This document shows positions 17,105 to 26,588 of a DNA stretch of 34,458 bases, in pieces. The stretch's first letter is position 1. Each line of letters begins with the position of its first letter. Made by a program: the position numbers and the translations under genes. Source of the DNA: Clostridia bacterium (lineage in GTDB: Bacteria; Bacillota; Clostridia; Oscillospirales; Acutalibacteraceae); assembly GCA_017410585.1 (NCBI GenBank), contig JAFQQM010000066.1:1-34458 (forward strand), read 5' to 3'. The notes under the pieces were generated by a model. It was not told the origin of the DNA, made no database searches, and worked only from the letters and a program-made list of their open reading frames with translations.

Positions 17105-17130
17105 CCAAATCGACAAGGAGGTGCGAAAAT

Positions 17131-17571
17131 ATGAAGCTGCATGAACTCTCTCCGGCGGAAGGTTCCGTCCGTGAGTCCAAGAGAATCGGCAGAGGCCACG
17201 GTTCCGGTCAGGGTAAGACCGCCGGTAAGGGCCACAAGGGTCAGAAGGCCCGTGCCGGTCACGGTATGCGTCCGGGCTTCGAAGGCGGTCAGATGCCGCT
17301 GGTCCGTCGCGTTCCGAAAAGAGGTTTCAACAATATCTTTGCGAGTGAGACCGTCGCGATCAACGTCGGTGACCTGAACGTGTTCGAAGCGAACGCGGTC
17401 GTTGACGTGGAAGCACTGGTAAAGGCCGGTGTTATCAAGAAGGCCTGTGATGGCGTTAAGATTCTGGGTAACGGTAATCTGGATAAAGCCCTCACCGTGA
17501 AGGTGAACGCCTATTCCGAATCCGCGAAACAGAAGATTGAAAACGCGGGCGGAAAGGCCGAGGTGATCTAA
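17131..17571 (+). CDS. rplO: 50S ribosomal protein L15
   Basis: L15 is a late-assembly protein with a long glycine-rich N-terminal extension that threads into 23S rRNA. The 146-residue length is normal. [20 protein letters not shown] at about residues 22-41 is the typical Gly/Lys-rich block, and [18 protein letters not shown] follows. AAGGAGG lies upstream. secY starts one base after the stop codon, so the two genes are tightly coupled. Confidence 0.97.
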   Translation: MKLHELSPAEGSVRESKRIGRGHGSGQGKTAGKGHKGQKARAGHGMRPGFEGGQMPLVRRVPKRGFNNIFASETVAINVGDLNVFEANAVVDVEALVKAGVIKKACDGVKILGNGNLDKALTVKVNAYSESAKQKIENAGGKAEVI

Positions 17572-17572
17572 G

Positions 17573-18919
17573 ATGTTTCAGACGATTCGTAACGCCTGGA
17601 AAATTGCGGATCTCCGCAAAAAAATGCTTTTCACTCTGATGATCATCGTGATCTTCCGCATCGGCTCGGCGATCTCCGTGCCGTTTGTGGATGTGGCGGA
17701 CGTCGCTGCGGCGGCGGGCGCCAGCGGTGCGCTGGACTTCCTGACGATGCTGTCCGGCGGCGGCTTCTCCGATGCGAGCATCTTTGCTCTGTCGGTGACT
17801 CCGTACATCAACGCCAGCATCATCATCCAGTTGCTGACGGTGGCGATCCCGCCGCTGGAGCGCTGGGCGAAGGAAGGCGAAGCGGGCCGTAAGAAACTCG
17901 GTCAGCTGACCCGTTACTGCACCGTCGGCCTCGGTCTGTTGCTGGGTGTGGCGTACTACTTCATGGTGCGCTTTAACTACAACGCGCTGATGCCGGAAGC
18001 GACCAAGGGCTTTGCCCAGTGGTTTGCCGGTGCGGTCATCGTGCTGTGCTTCACCGCCGGCTCGACGCTGATGATGTGGCTCGGTGAGCAGATCAACGAG
18101 AAGGGTATCGGCAACGGTATCTCGATCCTGCTGTTTGCCGGTATCATCTCCGGCCTGCCCAACGCGCTGAAGATGCTGTGGGCTCGCTTCTACACCTACG
18201 GTCTTGAGCCGATCATTTCGACCGGCAAGGCCAGCGGCACCTACGTCTGGTACATGGTGTCCGCTCCGCTGATCATCCTGCTGTTCCTCGCTATGGTGAT
18301 GTTCATCGTGTATATCACCGATGCCGAGCGTCACATTCCGGTCCAGTATGCCAAGCGCATCGTCGGCCGCAAGCAGTACGGTGGTCAGAACACCTTTATT
18401 CCGATCAAGGTCAATATGTCCGGTGTTATGCCGATCATTCTGGCCGTTTCGATCATCTCGCTGCCGTCCATCATTGCCCGCTTCATCCACGGTGATCAGT
18501 ATTACACCAAGATGGCGGCCAGTTGGTTCTGGCAGTGCTTCCTGCAGGATAGTTGGGTATACATCATCCTGTACTTCCTGATGATCGTTGGGTTTGCCTT
18601 CTTCTACGTCACCATCCAGTATAATCCGGTGGAAATGGCGAATAACCTGCGTAAGAACTCGGGTGCGATCCCGGGTTACCGTCCGGGTAAGCCGACCTCC
18701 GATTATATCAAGCGTGTGATCAACAAGGTGACCCTGATCGGTGCGCTCTGTCTGGGTATCGTTGCCCTGTTCCCGGCCGTGTTCGGCAAGTTTGCCGGCG
18801 TGTACGAACTGACCATCGGCGGTACCTCGCTGATGATCGTCGTCGGTGTGGCTCTGGAAACGGTGCAGCAGATCGAAAGCCAGATGATGATGCGCCACTA
18901 CAAGGGCTTCCTCGAATAA
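17573..18919 (+). CDS. secY: Preprotein translocase subunit SecY
   Basis: SecY is the membrane channel through which SecA-driven and co-translational export takes place. The 448-residue protein has about ten hydrophobic segments. Its family blocks include TPYINASIIIQLLTVAIPPL (second helix region), GEQINEKGIGNGIS, and the cytoplasmic loop with FIPIKVNMSGVMPII before helix seven. The two proteins of this window with signal peptides and the lipoprotein would depend on it. adk follows 30 bases later behind its own AGGAGG site. Confidence 0.97.
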   Translation: MFQTIRNAWKIADLRKKMLFTLMIIVIFRIGSAISVPFVDVADVAAAAGASGALDFLTMLSGGGFSDASIFALSVTPYINASIIIQLLTVAIPPLERWAKEGEAGRKKLGQLTRYCTVGLGLLLGVAYYFMVRFNYNALMPEATKGFAQWFAGAVIVLCFTAGSTLMMWLGEQINEKGIGNGISILLFAGIISGLPNALKMLWARFYTYGLEPIISTGKASGTYVWYMVSAPLIILLFLAMVMFIVYITDAERHIPVQYAKRIVGRKQYGGQNTFIPIKVNMSGVMPIILAVSIISLPSIIARFIHGDQYYTKMAASWFWQCFLQDSWVYIILYFLMIVGFAFFYVTIQYNPVEMANNLRKNSGAIPGYRPGKPTSDYIKRVINKVTLIGALCLGIVALFPAVFGKFAGVYELTIGGTSLMIVVGVALETVQQIESQMMMRHYKGFLE

Positions 18920-18949
18920 CAACCCGTCCCGTATCAGGAGGATTTTGTT

Positions 18950-19582
18950 ATGAAGCTCATCTTCTTAGGCGCCCCCGGCGCCGGTAAAGGTACTCAGGCC
19001 GAAAAGGTCAGCGAGTATCTGAACATTCCCACGATTTCCACGGGTAACATTATCCGTGAAGCGCTGAAGAACGGCACGGAGATGGGAAAGAAAGCCAAAT
19101 CGTATATGGACGCAGGTGCGCTCGTTCCGGATGATGTCGTCATCGGCATCATCCAGGAACGGCTGACCCAGCCCGATTGCGAAAACGGATTTATTCTGGA
19201 TGGCTTCCCGCGTACCATTCCCCAGGCTGAGGCACTTGACCGTATGGGTATCCACATCGACCGGATCATCGATATCGAAGTTCCGGACGATACGATCGCC
19301 CAGCGTGTATCGGGTCGCCGCGTCTGCGCCGCGTGTGGCAGTTCCTACCACCTCGACTACAAAAAGCCGCAGGTGGAAGGGGTGTGCGACCGCTGCCAAG
19401 GCGCCCTCGTTCAGCGCAAGGATGACCAGCCGGAGACCGTAAAGGAACGACTGGCGGTGTATCATGAACAGACCGAGCCGCTGAAGGATTATTATGCCAA
19501 GAGCGGCAAGCTGGTGATCGTTGAAGGACAGGAGCGTGTCGAAGACACCACCGCCCTGACGATTGCCGCTGTCAAGGAGTAA
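18950..19582 (+). CDS. adk: Adenylate kinase (zinc-containing LID)
   Basis: This enzyme interconverts ATP, ADP and AMP (ATP + AMP to 2 ADP) in the cytoplasm. The 210 residues include the P-loop GAPGAGKGTQ at 7-16, the DGFPRT block at 84-89, and a long LID domain with four cysteines, C126-x2-C129 and C146-x2-C149. This is the structural zinc site found in Gram-positive adenylate kinases. It has its classic place between secY and map. Confidence 0.97.
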   Translation: MKLIFLGAPGAGKGTQAEKVSEYLNIPTISTGNIIREALKNGTEMGKKAKSYMDAGALVPDDVVIGIIQERLTQPDCENGFILDGFPRTIPQAEALDRMGIHIDRIIDIEVPDDTIAQRVSGRRVCAACGSSYHLDYKKPQVEGVCDRCQGALVQRKDDQPETVKERLAVYHEQTEPLKDYYAKSGKLVIVEGQERVEDTTALTIAAVKE

Positions 19583-19587
19583 GTTCT

Positions 19588-20334
19588 ATGATCTCCATCA
19601 AAAACAGTCGCGAATTGACAGCGATGCGAGATGCGTGCCGCATCTCCGCGCAGGCGCTGCAGTACGCGGGTGAGATCGCCAAAGCCGGAATGACGACGGG
19701 TGAGATCGACTATCTCATCCGGAAGTTCATTGAGAAACAGGGCGCTAAGCCCTCGTTTCTCGGCTACGGCGGGTTCCCCGGATCTGCGTGCTTATCGGTC
19801 AACGATGTGGTCATTCACGGCATACCGGGTAAACGCGTATTAAAAGACGGCGATATCTTGTCCGTCGACGTGGGCGCGTTTTATAACGGCTACCATGGCG
19901 ATAACGCCTACACCTTCCCGATCGGGCAGGTTTCGGAAGATGCGAAGAAACTGATGGACGCCACGCGAGAGAGTCTCGCCAAGGCGATCGAACAGGCCGT
20001 CGCAGGCAACCGGATCGGCGATATCGGCAGCACCGTTCAGGGGTATGTCGAGGAGCGTGGCTTCTCGGTAGTACGACAATTTGTCGGCCACGGAGTAGGC
20101 ACGAACCTGCATGAGGATCCCAGCGTACCCAACTTTGGTACGGCCGGTCGCGGTCCCAGACTGCTGCCGGGCATGACCATCGCCATCGAACCGATGGTGA
20201 ATCAAGGAACGCCGGACGTCGAGATCTTAGCCGACGGCTGGACGACCGTGACAAAGGACCGCAAGCTCTCCGCTCATTTTGAGCATACGGTCGCTATCAC
20301 CACCGACGGCCCGGTCATTTTGACCTTGCCGTGA
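19588..20334 (+). CDS. map: Methionine aminopeptidase, type I
   Basis: This enzyme removes the initiator methionine from new proteins after deformylation. The 248-residue length is that of the short type Ia enzymes, without an N-terminal extension. The five metal ligands are all present: D94, D105, H168, E201 and E232, with H77 as the conserved active-site histidine. The ribosome binding site AAGGAG overlaps the last codons of adk. Only 19 bases separate it from infA; the small KOW-protein gene often found here in Clostridia is absent. Confidence 0.97.
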   Translation: MISIKNSRELTAMRDACRISAQALQYAGEIAKAGMTTGEIDYLIRKFIEKQGAKPSFLGYGGFPGSACLSVNDVVIHGIPGKRVLKDGDILSVDVGAFYNGYHGDNAYTFPIGQVSEDAKKLMDATRESLAKAIEQAVAGNRIGDIGSTVQGYVEERGFSVVRQFVGHGVGTNLHEDPSVPNFGTAGRGPRLLPGMTIAIEPMVNQGTPDVEILADGWTTVTKDRKLSAHFEHTVAITTDGPVILTLP

Positions 20335-20353
20335 TCAACAAGGAGGCAACACC

Positions 20354-20572
20354 ATGTCCAAAGCGGACGTCATCGAGTTGGAAGGTACCGTTGTGGAAGC
20401 TCTTCCCAACGCCCAGTTCCAAGTGGAACTGGAAAACGGCCACAGAGTACTGGCTCACATTTCGGGCAAGTTGCGGACCAATTTCATCCGCATTCTTCCC
20501 GGTGACAAAGTCACCTTGGAAATGTCGCCGTACGATCTGACCAAGGGCCGTATCACCTGGCGAAAGAAGTAA
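20354..20572 (+). CDS. infA: Translation initiation factor IF-1
   Basis: IF-1 binds the A site of the 30S subunit during initiation and assists IF-2 and IF-3. The 72-residue single OB-fold domain is exactly the usual size. It begins [20 protein letters not shown] and has [19 protein letters not shown] in the middle. AAGGAGG precedes the ATG. It lies between map and rpmJ as in many Firmicutes. Confidence 0.97.
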   Translation: MSKADVIELEGTVVEALPNAQFQVELENGHRVLAHISGKLRTNFIRILPGDKVTLEMSPYDLTKGRITWRKK

Positions 20573-20617
20573 ACAAACAAAAACGAAATTGCGTCATTCG
20601 GCGCAGGGAGGTATCTT

Positions 20618-20731
20618 ATGAAAGTCAGACCTTCTGTCAAGAAAATCTGCGAAAAGTGCAAAGTCATCAAGCGCAACGGTCGCGTGATGGTCATTTGCGA
20701 AAATCCGAAGCACAAGCAGCGTCAGGGCTGA
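20618..20731 (+). CDS. rpmJ: 50S ribosomal protein L36 (zinc-binding)
   Basis: This is a very short gene of 37 residues that standard length cut-offs would miss. The sequence starts [20 protein letters not shown] and carries the zinc ligands C11, C14, C27 and H32, so it is the zinc form. L36 stabilises a junction of 23S rRNA domains near the GTPase centre. GGGAGG lies upstream of the ATG. Its place between infA and rpsM is the standard one. Confidence 0.96.
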   Translation: MKVRPSVKKICEKCKVIKRNGRVMVICENPKHKQRQG

Positions 20732-20780
20732 TGTGCAACATCTAACGCCCTGACAGGGCATCGAAAGGAAGGAATGTTTT

Positions 20781-21149
<369 letters not shown>

Positions 21150-21168
21150 GAAAGTGGAGGGATAACAA

Positions 21169-21567
21169 ATGGCTGCTAACCGCAAAGCGACGACGACCCG
21201 TCGCCGCAAGGAACGCAAAAATATCGAACGTGGCGCCGCGCATATCCAGTCCACGTTTAACAACACGATTGTCACCATCACCGATACCAACGGCAACGCC
21301 CTGTCTTGGGCTTCCGCCGGTGAACTCGGCTTCCGTGGCTCTCGTAAGTCCACCCCCTTCGCCGCTCAGAGCGCTGCCGAGACCGCTGCCAAGGCGGCTA
21401 TGGAGCACGGTCTGAAGACGGTGGAAGTGTATGTCAAGGGTCCGGGCGCTGGCCGTGAAGCCGCTATCCGCGCGCTGCAGGCTGCCGGTCTGGAAGTCAG
21501 CATGATCAAAGATGTGACTCCGGTCCCGCACAACGGCTGCCGTCCTCCCAAGAGACGTCGTGTATAA
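21169..21567 (+). CDS. rpsK: 30S ribosomal protein S11
   Basis: S11 forms part of the platform of the small subunit by the mRNA exit. The 132-residue length is normal. The signature [20 protein letters not shown] and the conserved ending [18 protein letters not shown] are intact. GGAGGGA lies upstream, and rpsD follows after 18 bases. Confidence 0.97.
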   Translation: MAANRKATTTRRRKERKNIERGAAHIQSTFNNTIVTITDTNGNALSWASAGELGFRGSRKSTPFAAQSAAETAAKAAMEHGLKTVEVYVKGPGAGREAAIRALQAAGLEVSMIKDVTPVPHNGCRPPKRRRV

Positions 21568-21585
21568 TCAGGAGGGAATAGAGAT

Positions 21586-22212
21586 ATGGCAAAATATACC
21601 GGTCCGGTGTGCCGTCTGTGCCGCCGTGAAGGACAGAAGCTCTTTTTGAAGGGCGATCGTTGCTACTCCAAGGCCTGCGCTCTTGAGCGCCGTGCTTACG
21701 CCCCCGGCCAGCATGGTCAGGGCCGCAAGAAGGTCTCCGAATATGGCCGTCAGCTGCGTACCAAGCAGTATGCCAAGCGTTACTATGGCGTTTTGGAAGG
21801 CCAGTTCCGTCGTTACTTCGCCAAGGCGGAGAAGATGCAGGGTCAGACGGGTGAAAACCTGATCAGCCTGCTCGAGAGCCGTCTGGACAACGTGGCTTAC
21901 CGCCTCGGCTATGGCTCCTCCCGTGCGCAGGCTCGTCAGCTTGTCACTCAGGGCCACATCTACGTCGACGGTAAGAAAGTGAACATCCCGTCCTATCTCG
22001 TGAAGGTCGGCCAGACCGTTTGCGTGAAGGAAGCGTCCCGTTCGCTCGACCTGTTCAAGAACATCACCGAGGCGACCGCCTCCCGTCCGATCCCGAAGTG
22101 GCTGGAAGCCAACAAGGGTGCGATGGAAGCGAAGGTCGTGGCTGTGCCGACTCGTGAGGATGCCGGCCTGCCGATCGAGGAGACCCTCATCGTCGAGTTG
22201 TACTCGAAGTAA
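21586..22212 (+). CDS. rpsD: 30S ribosomal protein S4 (zinc form)
   Basis: S4 starts assembly of the small subunit and shapes decoding accuracy; in several bacteria it represses its own operon. The 208 residues begin [16 protein letters not shown], with CxxC and two further cysteines in CYSKAC forming an N-terminal zinc site. The S4 RNA-binding domain lies in the middle ([20 protein letters not shown]). In B. subtilis rpsD stands alone; here it lies between rpsK and rpoA as in Clostridia. Two strong hairpins follow before rpoA. Confidence 0.97.
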   Translation: MAKYTGPVCRLCRREGQKLFLKGDRCYSKACALERRAYAPGQHGQGRKKVSEYGRQLRTKQYAKRYYGVLEGQFRRYFAKAEKMQGQTGENLISLLESRLDNVAYRLGYGSSRAQARQLVTQGHIYVDGKKVNIPSYLVKVGQTVCVKEASRSLDLFKNITEATASRPIPKWLEANKGAMEAKVVAVPTREDAGLPIEETLIVELYSK

Positions 22213-22218
22213 GATTAG

Positions 22219-22293
22219 GAACAAAACATTCTATTTTGTTCTGTATGATGGAAATTGCGCAGTACTGCGGCGTTGACCGCCGGCAGTATCTGC
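22219..22293 (+). promoter_or_regulatory. Two consecutive hairpins between rpsD and rpoA
   Basis: A perfect 8-bp stem GAACAAAA/TTTTGTTC (22219-22241) is followed by a longer one, GCAG-TACTGC-GGCG pairing with CGCC-G-GCAGTA-T-CTGC (22259-22293), 14 pairs with two one-base bulges. Neither has a following T run, so they are not terminators. They could be a processing or stability element, or a binding site for an operon protein such as S4. Confidence 0.5.
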
Positions 22294-22313
22294 ATTGACA
22301 AGGAGGCTTTTAC

Positions 22314-23267
22314 ATGATTGAAATCGAGAAGCCCAGAATCGAAGCAACCAAACTGAGCGATGACGGCACCTACGGCAAATTCGTCGTGGAACCGCTGGAG
22401 CGTGGTTACGGTCTGACGCTTGGCAACAGCCTGCGTCGTGTGCTGCTTTCCTCGTTGCCGGGCGTGGCGGTCACCTCGGTCAAGATCGACGGTATCCTCC
22501 ATGAGTTCTCCACCATTCCGGGTGTGAAAGAAGATGTCGCTGAGATCATCTTGAACATTAAGGATCTGGTGTTGGATATCCATGGCGAGGGTCCGAAGAC
22601 GGTTTACGTTGACGCCGAAGGCCCGCAGGTCATCACGGCGGCTTCGATCAAATGCGACAGCGAAGTGGAGATCCTCCGCCCCGAGACGCACATTGCGACG
22701 CTGGGCGAGGGTGCGAAACTGTATATGGAGATCACCCTGGATAAGGGTCGCGGCTACGTGTCGGCTGAGCGTAATAAGCAGCTGCTCGCGCCGGTGATCG
22801 GTGTTTTGCCGGTCGACTCCATCTACTCGCCGGTGCTGAAGGTCAACTACACGGTTGACAATACCCGCGTGGGTCAGATCACCGACTACGACAAGCTGAC
22901 GCTGGAGGTTTGGACGAATGGTACCATCGCCGCGCAGGAAGCGGTCTCGCTGTCTGCGAAGGTGATGATGGAACATCTCAACCTGTTTGTGGATCTGTCC
23001 GGTGAGACCTACGCCGGTGACTCCTTTATGGTGGAGAAGGACGACAAGGGCCGTGAGAAGGCGCTGGAAATGACCATCGAGGAACTCGACCTGTCCGTCC
23101 GTTCGTTCAACTGCCTCAAGCGCGCCGGCATCAACACGGTGGAAGACCTGACGATGAAGACCGAAGAGGACATGATGAAGGTCCGCAACCTCGGCCGCAA
23201 GTCGTTGGAAGAGGTCATCCACAAGCTGGAGTCGCTTGGCTTTACCCTGCACAAAGAAGAGGAATAA
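22314..23267 (+). CDS. rpoA: RNA polymerase alpha subunit
   Basis: Alpha dimerises to start RNA polymerase assembly; its C-terminal domain binds UP elements and activators. The 317-residue length is normal. The N-terminal dimerisation domain carries [20 protein letters not shown] near residues 23-42. The C-terminal domain (about 250-317) has [17 protein letters not shown] and LGRKSLEEV, the helix-hairpin-helix region. AAGGAGG precedes the ATG. Confidence 0.97.
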   Translation: MIEIEKPRIEATKLSDDGTYGKFVVEPLERGYGLTLGNSLRRVLLSSLPGVAVTSVKIDGILHEFSTIPGVKEDVAEIILNIKDLVLDIHGEGPKTVYVDAEGPQVITAASIKCDSEVEILRPETHIATLGEGAKLYMEITLDKGRGYVSAERNKQLLAPVIGVLPVDSIYSPVLKVNYTVDNTRVGQITDYDKLTLEVWTNGTIAAQEAVSLSAKVMMEHLNLFVDLSGETYAGDSFMVEKDDKGREKALEMTIEELDLSVRSFNCLKRAGINTVEDLTMKTEEDMMKVRNLGRKSLEEVIHKLESLGFTLHKEEE

Positions 23268-23301
23268 CAACTCTCACCTATCATTAAAGGAGTGAATTCG
23301 A

Positions 23302-23643
23302 ATGCCCGGAACAAGAAAACTCGGCAGAAAGACCGATGCGCGTCAGGCGATGCTTCGCGCTATGGTGACCTTCCTGCTGGAAAAGGGCCGTATTGAAACG
23401 ACCGTTTATCGTGCGAAGGAAGTTCGTGCGATGGCCGAGAAAATGATCACCATCGCGAAGGAGCCGACTCTGGCGAATAAGCGCCTTGTGTTCGCTTACG
23501 TCACCAAAGAGGACGTCTCCAAGAAGCTGTTTGATGAGATCGCGCCGAAGTACGCTGACCGCAAGGGCGGCTACACCCGCATCATCAAAATCGGCGCCCG
23601 CCGTGGCGATGCCGCCGAAATGGCGATCATCGAGTTGATCTGA
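23302..23643 (+). CDS. rplQ: 50S ribosomal protein L17
   Basis: L17 lies at the tunnel exit beside L22 and L32. The 113-residue length is normal. It begins [20 protein letters not shown] and ends in the compact bacterial form with a GYTRIIKIG block. AAAGGAG precedes the ATG. It is the last gene of the S10-spc-alpha operon and is followed directly by a strong terminator. The ECF transporter and truA genes that often follow in Clostridia are not present. Confidence 0.97.
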   Translation: MPGTRKLGRKTDARQAMLRAMVTFLLEKGRIETTVYRAKEVRAMAEKMITIAKEPTLANKRLVFAYVTKEDVSKKLFDEIAPKYADRKGGYTRIIKIGARRGDAAEMAIIELI

Positions 23644-23656
23644 TTTTAAGCAACGA

Positions 23657-23687
23657 AAGGCATCTGCCATCCGGCAGATGCCTTTTT
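23657..23687 (+). terminator. Terminator of the S10-spc-alpha operon
   Basis: A 12-bp stem, AAGGCATCTGCC/GGCAGATGCCTT with an ATCC loop, is followed by T residues, about 14 bases after the rplQ stop codon. Confidence 0.92.
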
Positions 23688-23721
23688 GCCCTTTCATTCC
23701 CAAAAACGGAGGTGATTCCCG

Positions 23722-24849
23722 ATGAAACGTCTATTGCCCCTGCTGTTGCTTTCGGCGGCTCTGTTGCTTGGCGGTTGTATGCCGGCGACGATCGTCCCGT
23801 ATGAGGCGACCTATACCGACCTCGGTATTCCGGCACTGCGGGAGTATCCGGAGGGGATCCCTGCCCGTAATATTTGGGATATGATCGTGGTCGGGGATGC
23901 ACTGTGGGTCGGCGGCGGGGACTACGACAAAAACAGCGGTCCGGTAACGATGCATTACTATGACCTTGCCGCCGGTCAATGGCAGACCGCCAACGCCCTG
24001 CCGGATGAGGAGATCTCCCATTTTGTCACGGTGGGGGAGACGGTGATCGCTACCGGCACCGATCCCAAGGAAAACTGGGATCTCGGGAACTACTACCGCC
24101 TCACCGCTGACCGCACGTGGGAAACGGTGCGTAATCTTCCCGGCGGTATCCATAACTACGATATGGTGGAGTTTGACGGCCGATGGTTTGCCGCTCTCGG
24201 TGTGGTCGAAGGGAATTCGCCCATCGTTTGCTCGGCCGATGGCGGAGAGACTTTTTCCGCTGTGCCGATGCAGAAAGACGGCCAACCGCTGGACACCGCC
24301 GGCGGGGTGTATATTCGTGTTTACCGCTTTTTCGTGCAGGACGGCGGGTTGTACGCGCTTTTCCGTTTTTCGGACGGCGAAGACCTGTATGAGCAGTCGG
24401 TCTATCGCTACGACGGCGAGGCTTTCGTCTACCACGCCGATTGGAACGGCGCTGTCCGCCGGACCCGCTACAACCACAAGGTCGTTAGCGCGGCGGAGGT
24501 GTGGGGCGGCAGTACGTATTTGGCGACCGGTCGGCTGTATCGCACCGCCGACTTTATCGACGTGGAGGAGGTCTCCTTCCCCGAAGGGGTGCAGATCACC
24601 GATCTTTGGCAGGAGGACGGCGCGCTGTACGCGCTGGGTTGCCGTTACGATGCGGAACAGAAACAGTACCGTATTACGCTGTGGAAAAGCGTCGCTGACG
24701 GCTTTGCTTGCGTGTGGTATTTCGATTACGCCCTGCCTGCCATCAGTTTTTTGCGCCACCAAAACGTCACCTATATCGGCGTCGGATCGTTGTCCGACCA
24801 ACCGCACTACCAAAACGGCACGTTACTCTGTGTGCCGGACAAGGAATAA
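23722..24849 (+). CDS. Lipoprotein with repeated beta-strand segments, unknown function
   Basis: This encodes a 375-residue protein. The first 19 residues are a lipoprotein signal peptide ending in the lipobox LLGGC, so it is probably anchored by a lipid on the outer face of the cytoplasmic membrane. The mature part has recurring short beta segments with W and G (DALWVGGGDYD, DGRWFAALGV, DGALYALGCRYD), which suggests a beta-propeller fold. I see no catalytic motif. GGAGGTG precedes the ATG. It follows the operon terminator, so it probably has its own weak promoter. A ligand-binding or envelope-assembly role is possible but unproven. Confidence 0.75.
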   Translation: MKRLLPLLLLSAALLLGGCMPATIVPYEATYTDLGIPALREYPEGIPARNIWDMIVVGDALWVGGGDYDKNSGPVTMHYYDLAAGQWQTANALPDEEISHFVTVGETVIATGTDPKENWDLGNYYRLTADRTWETVRNLPGGIHNYDMVEFDGRWFAALGVVEGNSPIVCSADGGETFSAVPMQKDGQPLDTAGGVYIRVYRFFVQDGGLYALFRFSDGEDLYEQSVYRYDGEAFVYHADWNGAVRRTRYNHKVVSAAEVWGGSTYLATGRLYRTADFIDVEEVSFPEGVQITDLWQEDGALYALGCRYDAEQKQYRITLWKSVADGFACVWYFDYALPAISFLRHQNVTYIGVGSLSDQPHYQNGTLLCVPDKE

Positions 24850-24891
24850 AACCCGCTTTTCCGGTCTATAATGATTATTGTCGGAAAACAC

Positions 24892-24920
24892 TTGTGCAAC
24901 ATCTCATGATATGGTATAAT
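24892..24920 (+). promoter_or_regulatory. Promoter of the MarR-type regulator gene
   Basis: -35 TTGTGC (24892-24897) and a perfect -10 TATAAT (24915-24920) are 17 bases apart. The inverted words CACTTGTG and CATGATATG around the elements could be an operator for the regulator itself. Confidence 0.65.
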
Positions 24921-24943
24921 GCCATTAAAGAGGTGATGGATCG

Positions 24944-25381
24944 ATGAATAAGCGCCAAGAAGCGGTGGACTTTATGCTGGATTTTATGCCGGCTGTGCAG
25001 CGATCTCCCGGGGTGGCTTCTGTCCGAGAGGGTACCCGTGGGGAAATGTTTGTGCTGGAATTTGTGCGTAGCCGTGGGCAGGCGTTGCCTGGGGAGATCA
25101 GCCGCGCCATGCAGGTCTCTACCGCCCGTATTGCGGCGGTACTCGGTCAACTGGAGGCCAAAGGCTTACTGGTGCGTACGCCGTTCAAAGAGGATCTCCG
25201 CAAGGTAACGGTCAGCCTGACAGCGGCCGGCGAGGAGACCATCCGCGCTCACTACGAAAAGATGCGGTCGCACGTCAGCGAGATCTTTTGCTTGCTGGGC
25301 GAGGAGGACAGCGACGAACTGATCCGCATCTTGAAACGGGTCAAGGCGATCATCGATCAGCAGATAGCGGAACAAGCATAA
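24944..25381 (+). CDS. MarR-family transcriptional regulator
   Basis: This 145-residue protein fits the MarR family of small dimeric winged-helix repressors. The helix-turn-helix region is LPGEISRAMQVSTARIAAVLGQLEAKGLL (about residues 48-76, given here only in outline as LPGEISRAMQ...ARIAAVLGQLE). The wing follows with PFKEDLRKVTVSLTAAG, which matches the family's D-R-R-hydrophobic pattern. A long C-terminal helix would form the dimer. GAGGTG precedes the ATG. It has its own promoter and terminator. The alpha/beta hydrolase next door is the closest likely target, but the sequence does not prove it. Confidence 0.88.
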   Translation: MNKRQEAVDFMLDFMPAVQRSPGVASVREGTRGEMFVLEFVRSRGQALPGEISRAMQVSTARIAAVLGQLEAKGLLVRTPFKEDLRKVTVSLTAAGEETIRAHYEKMRSHVSEIFCLLGEEDSDELIRILKRVKAIIDQQIAEQA

Positions 25382-25411
25382 AAGCCGACTTTCGTCGGCT
25401 TTTTTCTTTTT
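25379..25411 (+). terminator. Rho-independent terminator
   Basis: AAGCCGAC/GTCGGCTT with a TTTC loop is followed by a long T run. It overlaps the stop codon of the MarR-type gene. Confidence 0.9.
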
Positions 25412-25433
25412 TGTCAAAAAAGGGGGAGAGGTT

Positions 25434-26411
25434 TTGCTGAAACGACAGACGGTGGCCGGTGCGGTGGCACTTGGCGTGGTGGGTGCGTTGGCGGTCATCG
25501 GCACCGCCACCGTGACCGATTACCTGCTCAAACTGGCGGTTGACCGCCAACGCCCGCCCATTCCGAAAGCGGTGTGGAGTCGCGTCAATCCACCCGACGG
25601 GATGCCGAGTGCCGAGCAGATGGACAGTTTTCAGCGTCGGATGTTGGATCTGCCGCAAAAGACCGTCCGCATTCAAAGCCGTGACGGGCTGAAATTGGTG
25701 GGACATTGGTTGCCGACCGAGGGGGCTACCCGTACCCTTTTGATGATGCACGGCTGGCGCAGCAGTTGGCTGAACGATTTTTGCGGGATCGTGCCGTTTT
25801 TGCAGGATTGCGGTTGCAATATGCTGTTGGTCGAACAGCGGGGACAAGGGGAAAGCGAAGGCGCGCACATCGGCTTCGGGGTGCTGGAACAGCACGATTG
25901 TCTGGATTGGGTGGACGCCCTGCGACGGCAGATCTGCCCGCATCTCCCCATCTATCTGGTGGGGATCTCGATGGGGGCGACCACCGTGTTGATGGCTTCC
26001 GGACATCCGTTGCCCGAGCAGGTACGCGGCATCGTGGCGGATTGCGGTTTTACTTCTCCCGCCGCCATCATCGCTTCCTGCCTTAAAGCGGGCTTTCCCA
26101 AAGCCAGACAGGATATTCTGCCGCTTTTAAACCTCGCCGTTCGTCGCCGCGCCGGTTACCGGCTTGATGCCTACTCCACCCAGACCGCCCTGCGGGATAA
26201 TACCAAACCGGTGCTGTTTATCCACGGCGAGGCGGATACCTTTGTGCCGGTGACCATGACCTTGGAAAATTACCGCGCCTGTCGCGCCCCCAAGGAACTC
26301 CTGCTGGTGGAAGGCGCGGGTCACGGCCTCAGTTACGTGTTTGACCACGAAGCCTACCAGACTGCCCTGAAAACCTTCTTTTCCCGCTATGACGCTAAAC
26401 AAACCGTATAA
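25434..26411 (+). CDS. Membrane-anchored alpha/beta hydrolase
   Basis: This 325-residue protein has an N-terminal hydrophobic segment (about residues 6-33), probably a signal anchor that places the enzyme outside the membrane. The catalytic domain has the family motifs in order: oxyanion-side HGW near residue 107, the nucleophile elbow GISMG (serine near residue 183), an aspartate in GEADTFVP, and a histidine in GAGHGLS. It resembles the Bem46/YqkD group of serine esterases or lipases. I chose the TTG start at 25434, with GGGGGAGAG upstream. The substrate cannot be told. Confidence 0.85.
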   Translation: MLKRQTVAGAVALGVVGALAVIGTATVTDYLLKLAVDRQRPPIPKAVWSRVNPPDGMPSAEQMDSFQRRMLDLPQKTVRIQSRDGLKLVGHWLPTEGATRTLLMMHGWRSSWLNDFCGIVPFLQDCGCNMLLVEQRGQGESEGAHIGFGVLEQHDCLDWVDALRRQICPHLPIYLVGISMGATTVLMASGHPLPEQVRGIVADCGFTSPAAIIASCLKAGFPKARQDILPLLNLAVRRRAGYRLDAYSTQTALRDNTKPVLFIHGEADTFVPVTMTLENYRACRAPKELLLVEGAGHGLSYVFDHEAYQTALKTFFSRYDAKQTV

Positions 26412-26454
26412 TCAATACAAGATTATACGAATATTTATCGTTATGCCCCAAAAG

Positions 26455-26494
26455 AAGACCCCACTGTGTGTTTACACAGCGGGGTCTGTTTTTT
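26455..26494. terminator. Terminator between convergent genes
   Basis: AGACCCC-A-CTGTG pairs with CACAG-C-GGGGTCT (12 pairs and one mismatch) and is followed by six T on the plus strand. On the minus strand a T-rich run CTTCTTTT follows, so it may serve both the hydrolase gene and the ABC transporter gene. Confidence 0.85.
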
Positions 26495-26588
26495 GAGAAA
26501 AGGGGTAGTTTATCGGAAATTATTCCGCTTCGCCGTTGAGCACCGGCTCAGCAACCGGCTCGTAAACGGGGGCTTCCGGACTTTTCGT

